Notes: generated by a model not told the origin, from the sequence alone. A DNA stretch of 64,000 bases from Tridacna crocea (GCA_943736015.1 OX031064.1:32797361-32861360); one strand, 5' to 3'; shown: positions 18,868 through 29,666, counted from the stretch's first letter. Translations and numbers: made by a program.

Positions 18868-21008
18868 GGTGGATTGAAGAAAAGATGGACGGATTGGTGG
18901 ATGGATTGATCGAAGGATGGATGGATGGATGGATTGGTGGATAGATGGATGGATTGGTGGACGGATTGATTGATGGATTGGTGGATGGATTGATTGAAGG
19001 AAAGATGGATGAATGGTGGATGGATAGATGGATTGGTGGATGGATTGGTGGATTGAAGGAGGGATGGATTGGGGCTGGATGGATGGATGGATTGATGATT
19101 GGATGAATCGGTGAATTGATGAAATGAAGGAAGGATGGATTGGTGGATGAATGGATTGGTGGATGAATTGATTGAAGGATTAATGGGTAGATAGATGGAT
19201 TGGTGGATGGATGGTTTGGTGGATGGATGGATTGGTGGACGGATTGATTGAAGGATTGGTGGATGGATGGATGGATTGGTGGATGGATTGATTGAAAGAA
19301 GGATGGATGGATGGATGGACTGAAGGAAGGATGGATGTATTGGTGGATGGATGGTTTGGTGAATGAATGAATGAAAGGATGGATGGATGGATGGATGGAT
19401 TGAATGATGGATGGATTGAAGGAAGGATGGATGGATTGGGGGTTGATGGATTGATGGATGCATTGACTGGTGGATAGATGGATGGATTGATGGATAGATT
19501 GAAGGATTAATGGATGGATTGGTGGATGGATGGATTGAACGATGGATGGTTTGGTGGATGGATGGATTAGTGGACGAATTGATCGAAGGATTGATGGATG
19601 GATTGGTGGATGGATGGTTTAGTGGATGGATGGATTGGTGGACGGATTGATTGAAGGATTGGTGGATGGATGGATGGATTGGTGGACGGATTGATCTAAG
19701 GATTGATGGATGGATTGGTGGATGGATTGATTGAGGGATGGATGGATGGATGGATAGCTTGAAGGAAGGATCGATGGATTGGTTGATAGATGGATTGGTG
19801 AATGAATGACTCGAAGAATGGATGGATTGGTGGATTTAATGATGGATGGATTGAAAGAAGGATGGATGGATTGGTAAATGGATGGATTGATCGATAGATC
19901 GATTGGTGAATTGATGGATTGAAGAAAAAATGGATGGATTGGTAAATGGATTGATCGAAGGATGGATTATAGATTGATGGATGGATGGATGGATTGGTGG
20001 ACAGATTGATCAAAGGATGGATGGATGGACTGGTGGATGGATAGATTAGTGGATGGACTGATTGAAAGAAAGATTGATGTATGGATGGATGGATGGATGG
20101 ATCGATGGAAGGATTGGTGAATGGATTGATTGAAAGATGGATGGATGGACTGAAGGAAGGATGGATGGATTGGTTGATGGATGGATCGGTGAATAAATGA
20201 ATTGAAGTATGGATGGATGGATAGATTGAACAATGGATGGATTGAAGGAAGGATGGATGGATTGGTGGATGGATGGATTGATTGATAAATGGATTGTTGA
20301 ATTGATGAATTGAAGGAAAGATGGATGGATTGGTGGATAGATTGATCGAAGGATTCGTGGATTGGTGGATGGATGGATGGATTGATGAAATGATGGATTA
20401 AAGGAAAGATTAATTGCTGGGTGGATGGATTGAAGGAAGGATAGATGGATTGGTGGATGTATTTAAGGATGGATGGATGGATTGAGGGATGGATTGATCG
20501 AAAAATGGATGGATTGGTAGATGGATGTATGGATTGGTGGACGGATTGATTGATGGGTGGATGAATGGATTGGTGGATGGATGGATTGAAGGAAGGATGG
20601 ATGGATTGGTGGATGGATTGAAGGATGGATGGATGGATTGGTGGATCGATCGATCGAAGGATTGATGGATTGGTGGATGAATGGATAGATTGGTGGACGG
20701 ATTGATTGATGGATGGATGAATGGATTGGTGGATGGATTGATTGAAGGAAAGATGAATGTATTGGTGGATTGATTGGTGGATGGTTGGATGGATTGGTGG
20801 ATGGATGGATTGGTGGATGGATGGATTGATTGGGGTTGGATGGATGGATGGATTGGCGGATGAATGGATTGAAGAATGGATGGTTTTGTGGATGGATGGA
20901 TGGATTGGTGGACGGATTAATTAGAGGATGGATGGATGGATGGATGGATCGATGCATAGATGGATGGATGGATTGGTTGATGGATGGATTGGTGGATGGA
21001 TGGATTGA
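18868..21008. repeat. GGAT-rich satellite, about 2.1 kb
   Basis: Degenerate GGATGGATTGGTGGATGGAT-type repeats with TGATTGAAGGA spacers. Four-base phasing keeps reading frames open on the minus strand, giving Ile-His-Pro-Ser runs. I regard these as translations of the repeat, not proteins. Variation between blocks suggests higher-order units with GATTGAAGGAAGGATGG. Confidence 0.93.
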
Positions 21009-21290
21009 GTATATGGTGTTTAACGCCGTTTTCAACATTACTTTTATTATATCGCAGCTGCCTGTGCACCAATTCATGCTTTCTTTTGGGTTTCTTTTAC
21101 CAAAGCCAAAGCCAGTGACTGCTTTCCCACATAACCTTCTTCAAAACAATTATCAGCAGTGAGGGAGAAATGAATCCTGTCCCAATGACTATCATCAATT
21201 CTCGGAAGAAGCTAGGTCGTATTGGGGATTCGAACCTGAAAAGCCCCTGTTTTCAAGTCCTGTATGCTACCGACTTAGGTACAAAGGTTC
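21009..21290 (-). mobile_element. tRNA-derived SINE abutting the satellite
   Basis: Minus-strand SINE of the 13965 family: B-box-like GGTTCGAATCCCC, body GTGGGAAAGCAGTCACTGGC, and the 3' motif AATGTTGAAAACGGCGTTAA next to the satellite. The (AATC)n tail expected there is replaced by, or may have seeded, the GGAT array. Confidence 0.8.
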
Positions 21291-21305
21291 GCCTCGCTCT
21301 TTCCG

Positions 21306-21345
21306 CCCCCCTCCCCCCCCCCCCCCACACACACACACAAACACA
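21306..21345. repeat. Poly-C and CA microsatellite
   Basis: A C-run followed directly by CACACACACACA. Confidence 0.9.
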
Positions 21346-21765
21346 CATAAAGAGACTCGATTTGTTTTAGATATTTCCTTTTAATACATTGCGTAAAATG
21401 ATACTTTGTCCAAAATGTTGTCCCTTCGGTTGCTAAGCACAACTTACTAACCTTTCACAGAAAGTGCATTCTGATCTCTGATCATACACTGTCCGGTAAG
21501 GACATATTTTTTCTTAAATAAAATATCTTTTAAATGGCAAAATTGGATTTTTTACTATCAGTTTTAAAGTTTATTTTCAGCTTTTTTAGAAGGGAAAAGG
21601 GTTAAATGACTCGTTGTCCTTGTTGGCAAACAGAATTGTTAAGACTGTAAATAGAGAAACCAAATACTGACATTTAAAGAGAAAGTCACTGATTTGAAAA
21701 TAGTCCTTAAAATACACGCAAGTTAGCCATTTTGGGAAACAGAAAAATGGATCCTATAATTGGCT
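21346..21765. other. Gene-free stretch with half of an E palindrome
   Basis: About 21458-21496 has AGAAAGTGCATTCTGATC ... ACACTGTCCGG, the right arm of an E element. Nothing else is recognised. Confidence 0.5.
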
Positions 21766-21961
21766 TGCAACACGCGAAAAGGGGCATTCGGACATTTGCG
21801 TAAAGTGTCGTCTCGGATCAGCCTGCGCTGTCCGCGATCCGAGACGGCACTTTACGACTATATTAGATTTTGTGCTACAGTGGACTTGCGCGAAACAGAA
21901 AAATTACATAAAAAGACGACACTTTACGCAAATGTCCGAATGCCCCCTTTCGCCTGTTGCA
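21766..21961. mobile_element. Family K MITE, copy 2
   Basis: TGCAACACGCGAAAAGGGGC at the left and CCCTTTCGCCTGTTGCA at the right. The left sub-palindrome has collapsed (GCCTGCGCTGTCCGCGATCC) and the right one is missing, so it is shorter (196 bp) than the copy at 15474. Confidence 0.8.
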
Positions 21962-21974
21962 GGCGATATTATTC

Positions 21975-22345
21975 CCAGAAGCTCAATCTGTAGTATACTT
22001 GCCTTAAGAACAGGGAATCCCTGGTTCAAATCTCAGGCTGGACTAATTTCTTTCCGTGTCCGATTGACTTTGGTCATTGCGAAAGGATTTATTCCTCTCT
22101 CTGCGCTGATTATTGCTTCGACGAGGATTATGTGAGAAAGCAGCCAGTGGTTTGGGAAGAATATTGTGCGAAGTACTGGTAGCAGACACTTCGACTGTTT
22201 CGACGATTGCCATGTGGGAAAGCAGCCACTGGCTTGGGAATAATATTTTTCCGAGACACTGGAAAAAAAACACAAAAGGTTTGATAGGTGCGCTCGTCGC
22301 CGCGACATAATTTAAATAATATTGAAAGCGGGGTCAAACAACCAA
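21975..22345 (+). mobile_element. tRNA-derived SINE with duplicated central domain
   Basis: A-box-like AGCTCAATCTGTAGTATAC, B box GGTTCAAATCTCAG. The central motif appears twice: GTGAGAAAGCAGCCAGTGGT at about 22131 and GTGGGAAAGCAGCCACTGGC at about 22214. The 3' end reads CGCGACATAATTTAAATAAT and ATTGAAAGCGGGGTCAAAC. Confidence 0.83.
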
Positions 22346-22847
22346 ATTCGATACAAGTTGGCTTCTTTACGAAAGTAGCCAGGAGAGGTCAACATCATCG
22401 TTTTCCAATGGTTTTTTGGCTTTTAATTTCAATTTTAATATTTCGGTACATGTAAGCAAACAAGTAAAAAAGCCGCCGCATATAGAAACCTCATTATGCA
22501 TTACATGACGGTCATTTGACCATCTTATCACATTTTCAAGTCGCATAATCTTGTCCAGCGGTCTTCTTTCTCTTTTTTTTTAACGAAATTCTTATTCTAT
22601 TCTTCTGCTTAGATCCATTTGCTTAATGAAAAATTACAATTATTTGAGAGGTCATTTGCAACCACGGCAATTTCATATAATAAAATATTATCTGAAATTC
22701 GTCACATTAGAATAAACCACGTCTATTTCCTTTTTCGTTTTTTTTAAATTCGATTTATTTACAAAACCATGACGAAACAGATTGTGTATCAGAACAATTT
22801 CGCAAGAAAAATGGATATAGACAGCAAATTCTGCGGCAGTCTGCCTT

Positions 22848-23054
22848 TTAACCCATTACCACACAATCCCTACTTTTGACGCCCATGAGAAAGAAGTCTT
22901 TAGAAAACACTGTGGGAAAAGGAGAAAATGCTGGTAACCAGCATTTTCTCCTTTTTCCACAATGTTTTCTACTCTTCTTCACAAAACAAATTTCAAATTT
23001 TCATTCACTTTTATTTTCTCGTCTGCAAATTCTTTCGATTCGGACAAGCCTAAA
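22848..23054 (+). mobile_element. A element with right end lost
   Basis: TTAACCCATTACCACACAAT, complete core, then GGACAAGCCTAAAACTCAT where the terminal repeat should be. The paralogue near 38660 has TTTAAACTCATTGCAACTGG without any A element. Confidence 0.78.
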
Positions 23055-23383
23055 ACTCATCTCTATTGCAGAGGTCTAATTACCTCGCCAATGAAAGAGT
23101 CTAAAATTTCGTTTCCCGGTAGGGAGTGAAGGGTTATATTTCATTGAACTAGACTAGGGGTAAAAAAAGAGAAAATGTAAACGTGTCAGATCAAATAGAT
23201 TTATGAGGATTCTGTTTGACATTTTATTTCAATTCTAGTCTATTTTTGGATTTGCACCAACGGTAATTTTCGTGAATAATGTTGAATCATACCGGCGTAT
23301 TTATACATTATTATACGTTGTCTGCGCATGTCATATTCTCTTCGAAGATTCGACCTGTCTGCTATGACGCATCACCCATCCCC

Positions 23384-23633
23384 CGTATACTTGGGAAAAG
23401 TAGGACTTCGTATACTTGGGAAAAGTAGGACTTCGTATACTTGGGAAAAGTAGGACTTCGTATACTTGGGAAAAGTAGGACTTCGTATACTTGGGAAAAG
23501 TAGGATTTCGTATACTTGGGAAAAGTAGGACTCCGTATACTTGGGAAAAGTAGGGCTTCGTATACTTGGGAAAAGTAGGGCTTCGTATACTTGGGAAAAG
23601 TAGGACTTCGTATACTTGGGAAAAGTAGGGCTT
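23384..23633. repeat. 25-bp minisatellite, about 10 copies
   Basis: Tandem CGTATACTTGGGAAAAGTAG+GACTT units, nearly identical. The paralogous locus at about 38120 has a single GAATACCTGGGAAAAGTAGG unit. No spacers separate the units. Confidence 0.93.
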
Positions 23634-23665
23634 ACACCGAACCTATCAGCCATGTAGGGACTGTT

Positions 23666-23894
23666 TTAACCCAGTACGAAACAATCCCTACTTTTAATGC
23701 CCCCGAGAAAGAAGTCATTAGAAAACATTGTGGGAAAAGGAGAAAATGCTGGTAACCAGCATTTTCTCCTTTTCCCACAATGTTTTCTATTCTTTACAAA
23801 ACAAATTTCAAATTTTCAATCACTTTTATTTTGTCGTCTGCAAATCCTTTCGATTTGGACAAGCCTAAAATTTTGTCGTTTGGTAATGGGTTGA
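23666..23894 (+). mobile_element. A-type TTAA MITE with paralogous empty site
   Basis: TTAACCCAGTACGAAACAAT ... GTTTGGTAATGGGTTGA, 229 bp. Flanks CTGTT before and TAAATGGTCGATGC after correspond to the unoccupied AGTT-TTAA-TAAATGGTCGATGC at 38191-38212. Confidence 0.9.
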
Positions 23895-23965
23895 TAAATG
23901 GTCGATGCATAGGTTACATGCTAGCCGATCATAGCTGAATGAATGGCACAAGATAGCGTTTTATT

Positions 23966-24223
23966 TTATCAAAAGCCTTCAGCTCGGGGCGACATGATTC
24001 ACTACAGCCGTGAACAAGTTTCCAAGTCCCCTGGCACCTGTACAACTACAATATACGCAGTTGGGACAAAGGGCACACTCGTGTTTATTATTTCATTTAC
24101 CCTTGTTTTATATTTGATATACCTTGGTGAAAATAAAAGATGTATTCTGTTCTGTTCTATTATTACTGCACAACTAATATTATTTTTTCATTATTGAATT
24201 ACTGAGATTTCACACTTAACAAC

Positions 24224-24226
<3 letters not shown>
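23966..24226. other. Unassigned stretch
   Basis: No recognised gene or repeat. Confidence 0.35.

Positions 24227-24298
<72 letters not shown>
24227..24298. repeat. (CT)n microsatellite
   Basis: About 36 uninterrupted CT units. Confidence 0.97.
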
Positions 24299-24300
<2 letters not shown>

Positions 24301-24861
24301 CCACCTTTCCAATCTTTCTCAAGCATAATCAAGCAAAATCTCTGCAAAGAAACTCCCATCAAAACAGAAAGGCCACAAAGCCAGTCTGCATGTCTCGTAC
24401 AGACGGGAGGCTTAGTGTGCATTAACGTGATAGCACGGGCGACAGTCTGGGGGATTTGACAATCAAATTAGAGCCCACTCAGCCCAGATGCATTAGGGAA
24501 ATGGCCGATAGTGATTTGACATGCTTTTGTGCACTCTTACCCTTCGGAATGACCAAATCAAACTGAGTCGCTTTTCCAGATAGGGTAGATCAAGATCAGG
24601 GTGCACAGGAAGTGCATTCTGATCTTTGGCCTAGGCTTTGCATTGTTCTTTTGAAAGTAAAGTCTTCAACTTTTTGTCAGATTTCGCAGTTATATTTTTC
24701 AACTATAGGGGCTTTGACGTTTTTTATAACGATTACAGTTTAAACTGGTTTATATTTGGAAGGATTTTTTAAAATAGATTACGTTATAATAATTCTATAT
24801 TAGTAGCACTTAAAAAAGGACAAATAAATTTAGTAAAGTTGATTAATTTTTCCGGTTACAA
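24299..24861. other. Gene-free stretch with a worn E palindrome
   Basis: About 24580-24645 carries GGGTAGATCAAGATCAGGGT and AAGTGCATTCTGATCTTTGG, an E relic. No gene is seen. Confidence 0.45.
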
Positions 24862-24990
24862 AATTAGAAAACAACGTGGGAAAAGGAGAAAATGCTGGTT
24901 ACCAGCATTTTCTCCTTTTCCCGCAATGTTTTCAAAAGGTTTCTTACTGCGGGTCATTTATGTTCAGATTTGTTTGCTAAAGGATCAAGG
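24862..24990 (-). repeat. Right part of a minus-oriented A element
   Basis: Core AACGTGGGAAAAGGAG ... GCTGGTTACCAGC ... CCCGCAATGTTTTC, then TTTCTTACTGCGGGTCATTT and GTTTGCTAAAGGATCAAGG. The left third is missing. Confidence 0.7.
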
Positions 24991-25106
24991 GAGAATTGAA
25001 AGATAATGACTATAATCCGATATGCTCTCACTCCGCTCTCGAGGATCCCCGAAAACAAAATGTATATTTAATGTTGTTTTCTTTTTTATCTTAAGATGTT
25101 TTAGAC

Positions 25107-25107
<1 letters not shown>

Positions 25108-25173
<66 letters not shown>

Positions 25174-25480
25174 TCCTTTCTCCCTTTTCTTTCCTTCTTT
25201 CTTTCTTTCATTTTCTTTCATTTCTAGTCTTTTTGTCTTTCATTTCCTCTCTTTTTCCTTTTTTCTCCCTTTTCTTTCTTTCTCTTTCCTTTTCTTTTCT
25301 TTTTTTTTTGTTTCTTTTCTTTTCTCTTCTTTCTTTCCCCCTTTTCTCTCTTTCCTTTCTGTCCTTTTCTTTCCTTTCCGTTTTTTTTTTCGTTTCCTTT
25401 CTTTTCTCTTCTTTCTGTCTGTCTTTCTTTTTTACTCTTTCTTCCCCTCTCGCTCTCTCTTTCTTTACCTTTCCAAGAGA
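25108..25480. repeat. (TTTC)n and degenerate polypyrimidine tract
   Basis: A clean (TTTC)n array to about 25174, then an irregular C/T tract. Frames through it encode Phe/Ser/Leu or Lys/Glu/Arg runs and are not called. Confidence 0.95.
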
Positions 25481-25565
25481 GAAAATAAAACGCTGACAAA
25501 ATCTAATAGATTATAGGGATGGGGATGGAACCAGCGACTCGGCAGAAATCTAATAAGACAACAAA

Positions 25566-25632
25566 CATCAAACTATCGTGGCAAACGGATAAATTGCTCG
25601 TTTCGAGCAATTTTTCCTTTTGTCACGATATC
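25566..25632. repeat. A2-like palindrome variant
   Basis: ATCGTGGCAAACGGATAAAT with centre GCTCGTTTCGAGC and TTTTTCCTTTTGTCACGAT. The stem differs from A2 and B, and TTAA ends were not found. Confidence 0.65.
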
Positions 25633-25679
25633 AAAAGCACCACAAGACGCAGAAAAGTGGCATGGAAGGAGAAATCAGG

Positions 25680-25910
25680 TTAACCGTATCCCAAACAATC
25701 ACTGGTTTTAACAACCCTAAGAAACAAGCCTTCTGTCTAACCTTGTGGGAAAAGGAGAAAATGTTGGTAACCAGCATTTTCTCCTTTTCCCACAAATGTT
25801 TTCTACCATTTCCAAAACAAATTGCAATTCTTGAGTCACATTAAATTTGTCGTCTGTAAATGCTTTCAATTTAGACCAGCCTAAAATTTTGTCGTTTGGT
25901 AAAGAGTTAA
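25680..25910 (+). mobile_element. A-type TTAA palindromic MITE
   Basis: TTAACCGTATCCCAAACAAT ... GTTTGGTAAAGAGTTAA, 231 bp. Core centre TGTTGGTAACCAGCA. One extra A in the right arm (CCCACAAATG). Confidence 0.87.
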
Positions 25911-26164
25911 AACGTCGAGAAAGGAAGAATCCCCCAGCCAATGGATCAAGTTTCCCTGCGCGCCTAATTTATCTTTCTTATCTAATTTCACACCAAAATT
26001 GGTCTTAATGCGCCGATTCGGCATGCTTCACGCTTCATCATTTTGACATCTCGCCGCGCCCTTTCAATTTTTGAAGCAGCGACCCCATTCGTTATGTTTT
26101 TTGCCCGTCAATGTTCAGAGAGTAAGTTTTAGACCAATCAGCAGAGACAAGTTTCTTTTATTGA

Positions 26165-26330
26165 CCAATCATTGTTAAGATAATATTCTTTGTCTTATTC
26201 AAGATTTAGTAAATAACACAACTTCTGATTGGCTGAACCATTTGGTTAAGCCAATCAGAAACTGCTTTACTTTTATAATTCAGAAATCTTGAGATTAAGT
26301 CTAACAACGTTCTGAAGAATGGAATACGGA
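26165..26330. repeat. Palindromic family I, copy 1
   Basis: Core CTTCTGATTGGCTGAACC / GGTTAAGCCAATCAGAAAC with outer GTCTTATTCAAGATTTAG and TCTTGAGATTAAGTC, ending GAATACGGACCC. Related to 36230, 38348 and 40558. Confidence 0.65.
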
Positions 26331-26344
26331 CCCGGAAGATAAAT

Positions 26345-26800
26345 TGGTGTATTACAGGCCGAGCAAAGTAGAGGTCGTAAGTTCGAGTCTTGACTTGGCC
26401 AAATTCTTTCCGGTAATCGATAGAAGTCATTGAGACAGAATTCAGCCCTCCTATACTGATGAAAGTTGTTTCTGTGATGCTTATGTGGGAAAGTAAGCAG
26501 TGGTTTTGTAAGTGTACTATGAGAAAAGAAAAACGTGTTTGATAAAGAAAGGCAAAGTATGAAAATCTCGGATAATAAAGGCCGAGCACCGGTAGCTCAG
26601 TCGGTAGCATGCAGGATTGATGATACTAGTAGTAGTCACTGCGACAGGACTCATTCCTCTCCAACTGCTGACCATTGTTTCAGAGATGATCATGTGGAAA
26701 AAGCTGCCAGTGGCTTGAAAAGAAAATTGTGCAAAGTACTTGTAAAAGATACTCCAGGAACGCATGGATATATGCACTGGCCGCCAAATAAAACAATCAG
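26345..26800 (+). mobile_element. Two adjacent SINE relics
   Basis: First: B-box-like TAAGTTCGAGTCTTG at about 26380 with body ATGTGGGAAAGTAAGCAGTG. Second: A box CCGGTAGCTCAGTCGGTAGC at about 26590, then CGACAGGACTCATTCCTC and GTGGAAAAAGCTGCCAGTGG. The second lacks a clear B box. Confidence 0.75.
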
Positions 26801-26878
26801 TTGGAGAATAAGGCTAAGAATGTTCTGAACTCTTATCCTGCTTAAATATTTACTACAAAGAAATTTTCAATTCAATAG

Positions 26879-27513
26879 AAAATCAAAGCGTTGAGAACGC
26901 AGAAGTGGTATTTGTCAAGGAACCGATTGTGTGGAATTTTGAAATAGTTTGAAAGAAAAAGAGACATATTGTACAAATATTTGCTTAAAAATCAACCAAA
27001 TATTGGTTTAAAAGTCAACCCACTAAGCCAATGAATACCTTTTCGGTTGATGCGAGAGTACTTATGACAAAGTTTGAATTATTGTGTTTTAGTGATATCC
27101 CTTTGGTTATTAGGAGGAATTATGAGTAACTCCCCTTGACAGTAGAATGCATAACGGATAGAGAGCAAAAACCATGTGAATATATCGAATAAAATCAAAT
27201 AGAGTAGCGAGCATTCATAGGATGAACAAGCCATGGGACGAACTGGTTTTGGAACGAAAAAGCCCAGGGTCAGTAGGCAAATTTTGTATCATTGCGCCAA
27301 TAAAAGGCTATCAATCATAAATAAGTATTTCAACGATCGATAGACTCACCCGATGTATTTCAACATGCTACCGAAAAACTCATTTGCCTGAGAAAAATTG
27401 AGTTTAAGTGGGTTTATTTACTGCCGCTTTGCACAAAATATGATGCATGGTCCTCAAAATTCAATCTTGAATTCATAGAGATATTGTCTTCGACAAATAC
27501 CACAAAAACACTT
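26879..27513. mobile_element. Family H non-autonomous DNA transposon, copy 2
   Basis: GTGGTATTTGTCAAGGAACC at the left and TTGTCTTCGACAAATACCAC at the right give a recognisable inverted pair. The interior matches 1566-2211 throughout (e.g. AACAAGCCATGG, TTTTGGAACGAAAAAGCC, CTCATTTGCCTGAGA). Confidence 0.75.
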
Positions 27514-27777
27514 AGAAATATTGCTATTTCAAAGTTTTGTTTAGGAGAATAAAAGAGCAGAATGCACATTTTGGTGCTGTCTGATCTTGATCCACATTGT
27601 GAATCGCGCCTAGCAGGATAAGATTAGAAAAATAGTTGGTGATTACTCAATCAGCTGATCTTGACTCACGCTGTCTGAAAAAGCGACTGAAATTTTGTTC
27701 AACATAACATCGAACGAAATAATGAAGATAGACGCCTAAGTAACCCGTGTTGGGTAACATAATTGTTTCCTTTCTTC
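27514..27777. other. Unassigned stretch with E traces
   Basis: CTGTCTGATCTTGATCCACA near 27576 is an E arm. No gene is visible. Confidence 0.4.
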
Positions 27778-28005
27778 TTTGATCAGACGACAAAATTCTA
27801 GACTTATTCCGAAACTGAAAGCATTTGCAGACGACGATTTAAATGTAGCTGAAATAATATAAATTTGTTTTTTACAGGGTAGAAAAACATTGCGGGAAAA
27901 GAAGAAAATGCTGGTTACCATCATTTTCTCCTTTTTCCACATTGTTTTTATAAGGAAACTTCCTCGGGTTTTTTTAAATACTGGATCAAGTAGTACAGTG
28001 TTAAC
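27778..28005 (-). mobile_element. Worn A element, minus orientation
   Basis: GATCAGACGACAAAATTCTA, TTTGCAGACGACGATTTAAA, core with GCTGGTTACCATC, then CTTCCTCGGGTTTTTTTAAA. Ends near GTGTTAACCC. Confidence 0.68.
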
Positions 28006-28094
28006 CCATCAATCAAGATAGATTTACGTCGAAATTACCATATTGAAAAGCAGACATGTTCAGTTTTTACTCTTGTTCTAAAGAATTCAACATT

Positions 28095-28298
28095 TTAACC
28101 CATTACCATCCCTACTTTTGACGACCCTGAGAAAGAACCCTTTAGAAAACATTGTGGGAAAAGGAGAAAATGCTGGTAACCAGCATTTTCTCCTTTTCCC
28201 ACAATGTTTTCTACCCTTCACAAATCAAATTTCAAATTTTCAGTCACTTTTATTTTGTCGTCTGCAAATGTTTTCAATTTGGACAAACCAAAGATTTT
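28095..28298 (+). mobile_element. A element, right end truncated by duplication
   Basis: TTAACCCATTACCATCCCTA, full core (GCTGGTAACCAGC), then breaks at ACCAAAGATTTTT, where the duplicated flank begins instead of GTCGTTTGG. Confidence 0.85.
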
Positions 28299-28325
28299 TA
28301 CTCTTGTTCTAAAGAATTCAACATT

Positions 28326-28549
28326 TTAACCCATTACCATCCCTACTTTTGACGACCCTGAGAAAGAACCCTTTAGAAAACATTGTGGGAAAAGGAGAAA
28401 ATGCTGGTAACCAGCATTTTCTCCTTTTCCCACAATGTTTTCTACCCTTCACAAATCAAATTTCAAATTTTCAGTCACTTTTATTTTGTCGTCTGCAAAT
28501 GTTTTCAATTTGGACAAACCAAAGATTTTGTCGTTTGGTAATGAGTTAA
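28326..28549 (+). mobile_element. A-type TTAA palindromic MITE, complete duplicate
   Basis: Same as the copy at 28095 but with the right end intact: AAAGATTTTGTCGTTTGG ... TAATGAGTTAA. Confidence 0.9.
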
Positions 28550-28638
28550 TCCATCAATCAAGACAGATTTACGTCGAAATTACCATATTGAAAAGTAGAC
28601 ATATCCAGTTTTTACTCTTGTTCCAAAGAATTCAACAT

Positions 28639-29000
28639 TTAAACTCTTTACCAGACAACAAAATTTTAAGACTTATCTAAATTGAAAGCATTTGGAGACG
28701 ACAAATCAAGTGTACCTTAATTGGTAGAAATTTTCTATGATAGGTCAGAAAACATTGCTGGAAAAGGAGAAAATGGTCGTTGCCTGCATTTACTCCATTT
28801 CCAATAATGTTTTTCTGACGTAACATAAAGAACATTTTTGGAAGAGGGTAAAATGCTGGTAACCAGCATTTTCTCCTTTTCCAAAAATGTGTTCTATCCT
28901 ATCAAAGAAAGTTTTCATCTTTTGAGCTACACTAATAATCGTCTGCAAGTGCTTTCATCTTGGACGAGGCTACAATTTTGTCGTCTGGGAAAGGATCAAA
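28639..29000. mobile_element. Head-to-head pair of A half-elements
   Basis: Left part, minus orientation: TTAAACTCTTTACCAGACAA, core GAAAACATTGCTGGAAAAGG ... CGTTGCC. Right part, plus orientation: core GCTGGTAACCAGC, CGTCTGCAAGTGCTTTC, GTCGTCTGGGAAAGGATCAA. Both outer ends are the same terminus, so the whole is a large inverted composite with two cores. Confidence 0.72.
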
Positions 29001-29435
29001 CCTGTTTTCCCCACAGTTACTATAGATGACCTTCCTTTAAGGTGGCCCTTGAGATTTTGGCTCGAAAGTTTTACAAAATACAAAAAAAATCACCCATATA
29101 CTCCCAAAGCCTTTTAATTTTCATTCACAAAACCCCAGCAGTCGAAAACCATCTAACAACAAGAGAAATTAGAGATTTACTACAGCTCAGGTCGACACGG
29201 ACGGGAAACACGGTCTATTTTTACATAAGCAACTCACTCATTTACATACAGGAAATACACAGACGAAGCTTCAAACATAGCATCCGAAGAAGACATTATG
29301 GAAAATAATTACATCCTTGTTATGTTATGGGAATTTAAGCGTCATTCGTCACCTGCCAGTCACTTGACATTCCCACAATGCTTCTTTGATTTCTGGCTCG
29401 AAATCTAAAAATACCTTAGGAGGCTACGTAGCTTT
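29001..29435. other. Gene-free stretch
   Basis: An 88-codon frame crosses 29042-29308, but I recognise no domain and see no support for it. No repeat is identified. Confidence 0.4.
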
Positions 29436-29666
29436 TTAACTCTTTACCACACAATGAAGACTTTTGACGACCCTGAGGTAGAAGCTTTTTGAAAAGATTG
29501 TGGGAAAAGGAAAAAAAAATGTTGGTAACTAGTATTTTCTCCTTTTCCCACAATGTTTTCTACCCTTCCAATAGCAATTTTTAACTTTTCAGTCCCATTT
29601 ATTTGGCGTCTGCAAATGCTTTGAATTTGGACCAGTCTATTAATCTGTCATTTGGTAAAGAGTTAA
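29436..29666 (+). mobile_element. A-type TTAA palindromic MITE
   Basis: TTAACTCTTTACCACACAAT ... TTTGGTAAAGAGTTAA, 231 bp. Core TGTTGGTAACTAGTA, slightly decayed. Confidence 0.87.

Larger units (their letters stand above)
22566..23965 (+). repeat. Paralogous segment 1 (matches 37846-38690)
   Basis: Blocks shared with 37846-38690: TGAGAGGTCATTTGCAACCA; AACAATTTCGCAAGAAAAAT; TTCGAAGATTCGACCTGTCT; AAATGGTCGATGCATAGGTT. Block order differs between the copies. This copy carries two A elements and an expanded 25-bp minisatellite that the other lacks. No reading frame is conserved across it that I can support. Confidence 0.75.
28001..28640 (+). repeat. Tandem duplication carrying A elements
   Basis: A segment (ACTCTTGTTCTAAAGAATTC plus an A element) is repeated with period 231 bp: TTAA at 28095 and 28326, the copies being almost identical. 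The flank CCATCAATCAAGATAGATTT (about 28006) recurs at 28550 and leads into a third AAAGAATTCAACATTTAA. Confidence 0.85.

Noticed and set aside
18837-21077. Long minus-strand frames rich in Ile-His-Pro-Ser
   Set aside because: They are translations of the GGAT satellite; no start context, signal or conserved frame.
23372-23653. CRISPR-like array or 93-residue repeat protein
   Set aside because: The 25-bp units are contiguous without spacers, and the genome is eukaryotic; the frame is a by-product of 25 x 3 periodicity.
29042-29308. An 88-codon plus-strand frame
   Set aside because: No recognisable motif and no supporting context.
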